A stretch of 64,000 bases of DNA from Spongospora subterranea f. sp. subterranea (Eukaryota; Endomyxa: Phytomyxea; Phytomyxea; Plasmodiophorida). Numbering within the stretch: the first letter of the stretch is position 1; every line of letters begins with the position of its first letter. The stretch is from assembly GCA_049724395.1 (NCBI GenBank), contig JAUGWO010000120.1, forward strand, positions 124,001 to 188,000, read 5' to 3'. Positions 59,813 to 64,000 of this stretch are shown one piece after another. A program made the position numbers and the translations under genes. The notes beneath the pieces are model-generated. The model was not told the origin of the DNA, ran no database searches, and saw only the letters and a list, made by a program, of their open reading frames with translations.

Positions 59813-61649
59813 ATGTCGAAGGAAGAAGGGAAGGCTGCAGATGACCGAATACATGTTGCTGTTAGAATACGCCCGTCCCGTAAACGTCGTAGTACCTCAA
59901 CGGTCTTTGTCAACTCTCCCAATACAATCAAAATACGAGTCCCGGCTCCAACCGCGAAAGTTTATTTTTACAATGAGTTACCGCCGGGAGCGTGTTCCAC
60001 CACCAAACAGTTCAATTTCGATGCTTGTTTTGATCAGAAAGCGACGCAAGAGCAAATTTTTGAGAAAATTGGCTCAGGTAGGACGGGTCCCGCCAATATT
60101 CGGAAGAAAATGCTGAACACGGCGGACAGACGTTGTGGATTATGCACTGAAAGGATATAACGCAGCTGTCTTGGCGTATGGAACCACCAATTCCGGAAAG
60201 ACTCACACATATGTATGGGAAGCGACATTAATCCTGGTCTGGTTCCCCGTATTGCAGGTATGAAAACAAGGAATCGTTCAATTGTGACCTCATCGTTTGT
60301 CCGGGTCGATAGCAAGTTTAGCATCACACCTACTAGCAACACGGCGCCACGATCCGAATATGCGAACTTCTATCGCTCTGCAAATGGTTGAGATCTATGA
60401 CGAAATCCCATATGATCTCCTGTCATGTGATCACGTTCGCCTCAAATTTCGCGAACATCCAACACGTGGCCCCTTCTGCCAAGGTTAGGTTAACGTACCG
60501 TCAAACACAACGTTAGGAATTAAAGCTTTTGCGTATAGGATGCAGTATGGTTTCAGCCGATGATATTGAAGAAATGATCAGCCAGATAGAATCCGGCCAG
60601 CGGCGCAGGACGGTACGGCAAACGCAGCGTTGGTCGCTGGAAAAAATATCAGACGCTGACATGTTTAGCTAGTCGGCGACAACGAGCCACAATTGTTCAT
60701 CATCAAGATCGCATGCTATTGTGATGATGACAATCACACAACATAATATAGCTAATGGCGTCGAATTAGTATCGCAGTTGCATCTGGTTGATTTAGCAGG
60801 ATCGGAACGTGCCAGCTCTCACCGCTCAGGTATGTACTCATCACATTCTCTACAATTGCTGTTTATGGATGGGATTAGGGACAGGTGACGGTATTTACGT
60901 AAAAGAATCGTCGACAATTAACCGTTCGTTGACGGTTCTTGGTTGCGTGATTGATGATCTGGTCGAACATGGAGTCTCACATGCATATCGTCAGTCGAAG
61001 CTGACCTTTTTATTAAGACCAGCCCTAGATCGTCAGGCTAAACTATGGTTATTAGCGACAGTATCGCCAAAGTAGATATTCCTATTTGTGATGGGAACTC
61101 AATATTCAATATTTGAATTTAGCGAGCGCAACGTCCGAGATACAGTCAGAACTCTGGAATACGCTCAACGGGCAATGAAAGTTTCGGTAATCGCAACGGT
61201 GAACGAAACACGTAAGGTAGCGGAATTAGAGAAGTGGCGAAATGACATCAAGACCGAAACCGAGCGTGTATTGTCTGGAGCGCGTCATGTAGTATCACGT
61301 ACGTTAGAGGAAGAAGATTGGGATCGAATACGAAAAATCGTTAAACTCGACAGTCATCAGATAAGCGATAACGTGGCGATCGTATCTCAAAAGGTGCATT
61401 AGCTCTGAGGTAGTTACGTTTTCGATATTGCTCTAACGTCGCCCCATATTATAGGTTAAAGCCCTACTTCAACATCGGGAGCAGGTCCAGACAGAGAATC
61501 GTCGGCTGCTTGGACTGCTTAGTCAATATTGCCCGGAGAATGCATCTGCTGGCGATTCAATTCTCCCACCGCGATCGGGTAAGGGACCGTTGATCCCTCA
61601 CATATTCGGTAACTCCAAAATGTCAATTGACGATCGTGACGTCCATTGA
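59813..61649 (+). CDS. Kinesin motor protein (frameshifts at the P-loop end)
   Basis: The ATG at 59813 begins MSKEEGKAADDRIHVAVRIR. The motor has the P-loop YNAAVLAYGTTNSGKTHT, then EIYDEIPYDLL, switch I SSSRSHAIVMMTI (after an intron ending at the TAG just before it), switch II HLVDLAGSERASS, and INRSLTVLGCVIDDL, SKLTFLLRPAL and LLATVSPK. A neck and coiled coil follow (TLEYAQRAMK, VKALLQHREQVQTENRRLLG). Right after GKTHT the reading frame needs two one-base corrections within about 10 nt (ATATGTATGGG) to give the usual MYG...GLVPRI. Kinesins walk on microtubules. The subfamily is not clear; a kinesin-8 or kinesin-like type is possible. Confidence 0.78.
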
Positions 61650-62609
61650 CATCGATACAGAATTTGCCACTCGTCACGGGCTCTTGAATAGATCTCTGTT
61701 GATTGACCAGATTGTCAACCAGGGAAACCCTTCCGACAGTGACTCCGACAACATTCGCAGACACATACGTTGGGCAGCTGATCACCTACAGCTGGCAGCC
61801 GAGCATCAAATGGCACTGGCACCGTGTGAATTACAGGTCATCCGGCAGGTAACGCTGCGCTTTGGCCACAACTCAAACGTAGTTGGGTGGCGTTGACATA
61901 GCGTCCGGGCGGTCCTTAGGTGATCGACAGAGCCTGCCCAACCATCGGAGAATACGGAGTCGTAGCAATTCTGGATACATCTTCTGAGCATGATTATCTG
62001 GTTCGTGCATCCCGTTTGAATTATCCAGATGCGGCGCCTCGACTTCTGTTTTGGGATTCTAATCATCTACCCGTGGATAACTTCCGGAATGGGTTTCCCA
62101 ATACGGTAAGTTTTCAATTGAAATAGGGTTTACATTCCTCTGCCCTCGACTATAAGAACTGTGTTGTATGGCTCCTTCCTAACAGTTATGATAATGGCTA
62201 TCAGGGAGGGGGTATTCGATTTGTTAAACGTCCTCAGTCCGACCAATCACCCATGGTATTATGTGAAGTACTGAGCGGGAATGTACGATCGTCTATCAAA
62301 ACAATGTCAAAGAGCAACAATGAAGAATTTGATACAGTTATTTTCCAGGTAGGAAGACTTTCGGCATAAGGTTGGTCATTATCGCTATCAGCAACATCTA
62401 ATAGGGATCGGATATGACGACCAATGGTCTTTATTGGTATCGCACCCATTCCAAGCAATTCCTCGATATCGGATCATGACCCATGCGACTCCACCCTCGT
62501 CGAGTATAACCAGAAGAAGACGGACTCCAATGGAGTGCTGTATGATACAGTAGACAGACTAGCAGTTCAATATATTATTCATTTGTTTACAGAGCATGAA
62601 GATATATAA
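61650..62609 (+). CDS. Coding-like stretch after the kinesin, tail exons or a separate gene
   Basis: Open plus-strand pieces continue with protein-like composition: HIRWAADHLQLAAEHQMALA (about 61760), then IGEYGVVAILDTSSEHDYLV (about 61945), then WLLPNSYDNGYQGGGIRFVK (about 62175), ending YIIHLFTEHEDI with a stop at 62609. Introns are likely between them. No domain is recognised. They may be the cargo-binding tail of the kinesin. Confidence 0.35.
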
Positions 62610-62927
62610 TCGAAACACCAAATTTGAATCGTTCAAATTCAGGACTCCAGCTAAATTCTTGTAGAGGAATAAGAAGGTACAGAATTAGAATGGGACCTAA
62701 TCTCTGCCGCTTGTTTGGGTGTTCAAGCGTCAGATTTGCTCATAGAGGAGTGTTGGATTTGTCAAAATCCTCAGAAACAACAGGATATAGGTTTGTTTGC
62801 CATGTACTACCTACGATTTAGTTCCTTCATCACCCTGGTTGATTTGGCTGTATTGAAATCAAAAAAGTACTTGAGTCCGCCAGGTCTATTGCTCACTGTT
62901 GCAATTAATATATGAGATTAGTCTCAG

Positions 62928-62970
62928 GGTCCCATAATCACATGATGTTCTTCAGTTGGTATATCTAAGG
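62928..62970 (+). promoter_or_regulatory. snRNA-type promoter of U3 copy 2
   Basis: GGTCCCATAA is at 62928-62937, and TATATCTAAGG begins after 22 nt at 62960. The RNA start follows 35 nt after the TATA begins. The sequence between these two blocks differs from copy 1, so the elements themselves have been kept. Confidence 0.7.
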
Positions 62971-62994
62971 ACTGACAATTGGTTGTTGATGATC

Positions 62995-63217
62995 AAGATC
63001 ATACTTGTACAGGATCACTTCTATAGTGATTTCACCTGTCTAGTCATTCCCAAAAATGACAGATCTACCCAACCTGGACGATGATCAATAGGTGCTCTCG
63101 CTTAGCGTGAGGCTGGGCTCTGTTCCATATCATATCATGATAGGAATGGGCGCCCACGATGACCGTATTACTTGCCATCATTCCGGCTTGTGATTGCGGG
63201 AGCACCATTCTGACAGG
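62995..63217 (+). ncRNA. U3 small nucleolar RNA, copy 2
   Basis: This 223-nt sequence lines up with copy 1 at a constant offset of 52,293 without gaps. Box A lies at 63012-63027 and box D at 63209-63213. I see no difference inside the RNA by eye. Similarity extends about 30 nt upstream and 35 nt downstream and then stops, apart from the upstream element. Confidence 0.93.
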
Positions 63218-63435
63218 TTCATCATATCAAACCCAATAACTAATCAAAACGAAACGGATGGATATCAGTGATAATTTCCCTTTGATGTTGAGATTGATAA
63301 ATAGGGGTATTGTTTTCATTAATCTCGTTATTCCCCGATTGGCCAACGTATGATTCCCTCCCTAATGCCGCTGTAGCAGTTATGGGCCGACCCTCCCTTG
63401 TGTCCCTTCCTTAATCGTCCCATTGTATCTCCGTG

Positions 63436-64000
63436 ATGAGTTCTGATCAACAAGATGAACCCGGGCCCGGCCCATTATCCGGTCTAGGACGGTTCACCTC
63501 TGGGTTTGGATGGAACCAAGCCACCAATTTCGTAAAGGCATTGGCGACAGATGTCGGTATGTACTGCTCGAGACTTAACCAGATGTCTATTATCGACCCT
63601 ACATTGTCAGAAATATTTGTCGACACATTATCCAATGAAAATAGCGAATTGATTGACGATGTGAAAACGACATCGCTGAATGTTGCCGCTAATATTCGTC
63701 AAACTATAGCCGATGTTCACAAAGGGAATATTTGGGATGCCATAACCCGACACGAACCTGGATTTCAAGAACAGGCAAAATCAACAGTGTCGAAAGGATT
63801 AGAAGCTGGAGCTGGTTTAGAACAGCACATTTTGCTATTACAGAATGATATATCTACTTATATCGACGTTCGAGAATACTCTTCTGATCGGATTCTGGTT
63901 GTTAACGATGGTATTAGGATCCCGTTTCTTCAGAGTGTAATCCAGATGTGGAAGAACGATTCAGGTGTTTTCGTAAATCGTTTCAGCTTGATGAACAGGT
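63436..64000 (+). CDS. Unknown protein, 3' end beyond the window
   Basis: The ATG at 63436 (MSSDQQDEPGPGPLSGLGRF) opens a frame that stays open to the window end, 188 codons without introns. The first 20 residues are Pro/Gly-rich. The rest is polar and mostly helical (ELIDDVKTTSLNVAANIRQT, LEAGAGLEQHILLLQNDIST). No domain or signal peptide is recognised. U3 copy 2 lies about 220 nt upstream on the same strand. Confidence 0.55.
   Translation, partial: MSSDQQDEPGPGPLSGLGRFTSGFGWNQATNFVKALATDVGMYCSRLNQMSIIDPTLSEIFVDTLSNENSELIDDVKTTSLNVAANIRQTIADVHKGNIWDAITRHEPGFQEQAKSTVSKGLEAGAGLEQHILLLQNDISTYIDVREYSSDRILVVNDGIRIPFLQSVIQMWKNDSGVFVNRFSLMNR

Noticed and set aside
60650-60690. Premature TAG in the kinesin motor domain
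   Set aside because: A GT-AG intron ending at this TAG restores the expected RT..SSRSHA block, so it is an acceptor site and not a nonsense mutation.
1-64000. CRISPR arrays, operons with Shine-Dalgarno sites, prophage
   Set aside because: Spliceosomal introns, tRNA structure and U3 genes show nuclear eukaryotic DNA; no spaced direct repeats of CRISPR type were seen.

Overview
The window is nuclear DNA of a flagellated single-celled or zoosporic eukaryote. Most conserved genes are split by short GT-AG introns, about 49-120 nt with a few near 250-290 nt. There is a tRNA-Asn, a pair of U3 snoRNA genes, Ty3/gypsy and Penelope-like retroelement debris, and axonemal genes (inner-arm dynein light chain p28 and an LRR/IQ protein). 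A biosynthetic threonine dehydratase and an EF-hand two-pore channel fit a free-living or osmotrophic protist. I cannot place the lineage from sequence alone. The gypsy remnant looks like elements I associate with oomycetes and other zoosporic groups, but that is only a hint.

Left part (1-12.5 kb): an ENTH-domain protein cut by the window edge; a secreted, probably GPI-anchored protein with two chitin-binding-like Cys modules; a DUF268-type membrane protein with one frameshift; then a gene-poor stretch with an intronless fucosyltransferase-like gene, a Penelope-type reverse transcriptase fragment, U3 copy 1 and an intronless BACK-domain gene. 13.5-26.4 kb: a five-exon threonine dehydratase (ilvA), two unrecognised coding-like stretches, and an 8.1-kb bridge-like lipid transfer protein gene (BLTP2/Hobbit/SABRE/Fmp27 type) that appears to contain a dysferlin (DysF) domain.

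26.4-34.5 kb: three adjacent perfect hairpins, a decayed Ty3/gypsy element with an inverted partial second copy, a small two-helix membrane protein, tRNA-Asn, an IQ-motif protein and an inverted duplication carrying a small secreted-protein gene. 34.7-42.0 kb: DNALI1/p28, a four-helix membrane protein, an LRR/IQ coiled-coil protein and a two-pore cation channel, all on the minus strand. 43.1-54.4 kb, plus strand: exportin-5, a bacterial-type APH-like kinase/P-loop ATPase fusion carrying eukaryotic introns, and a divergent class II photolyase-like protein. 54.6-64 kb: a candidate box C/D RNA gene, COA4 (twin CX9C), an unnamed repeat protein, a membrane-anchored subtilase, a kinesin, U3 copy 2 and an unknown partial gene.

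The observation I rate highest is a shared small-RNA gene architecture. Both U3 genes and a third, unrecognised box C/D-like RNA carry the same upstream element (GGTCCCATAA), a TATA-like box 21-22 nt further on, the RNA start about 33-35 nt after that, and a similar downstream element. Several otherwise well-conserved genes also carry single-base frameshifts, mostly in or beside short homopolymers. These are either sequence errors or real frameshifting or decay.
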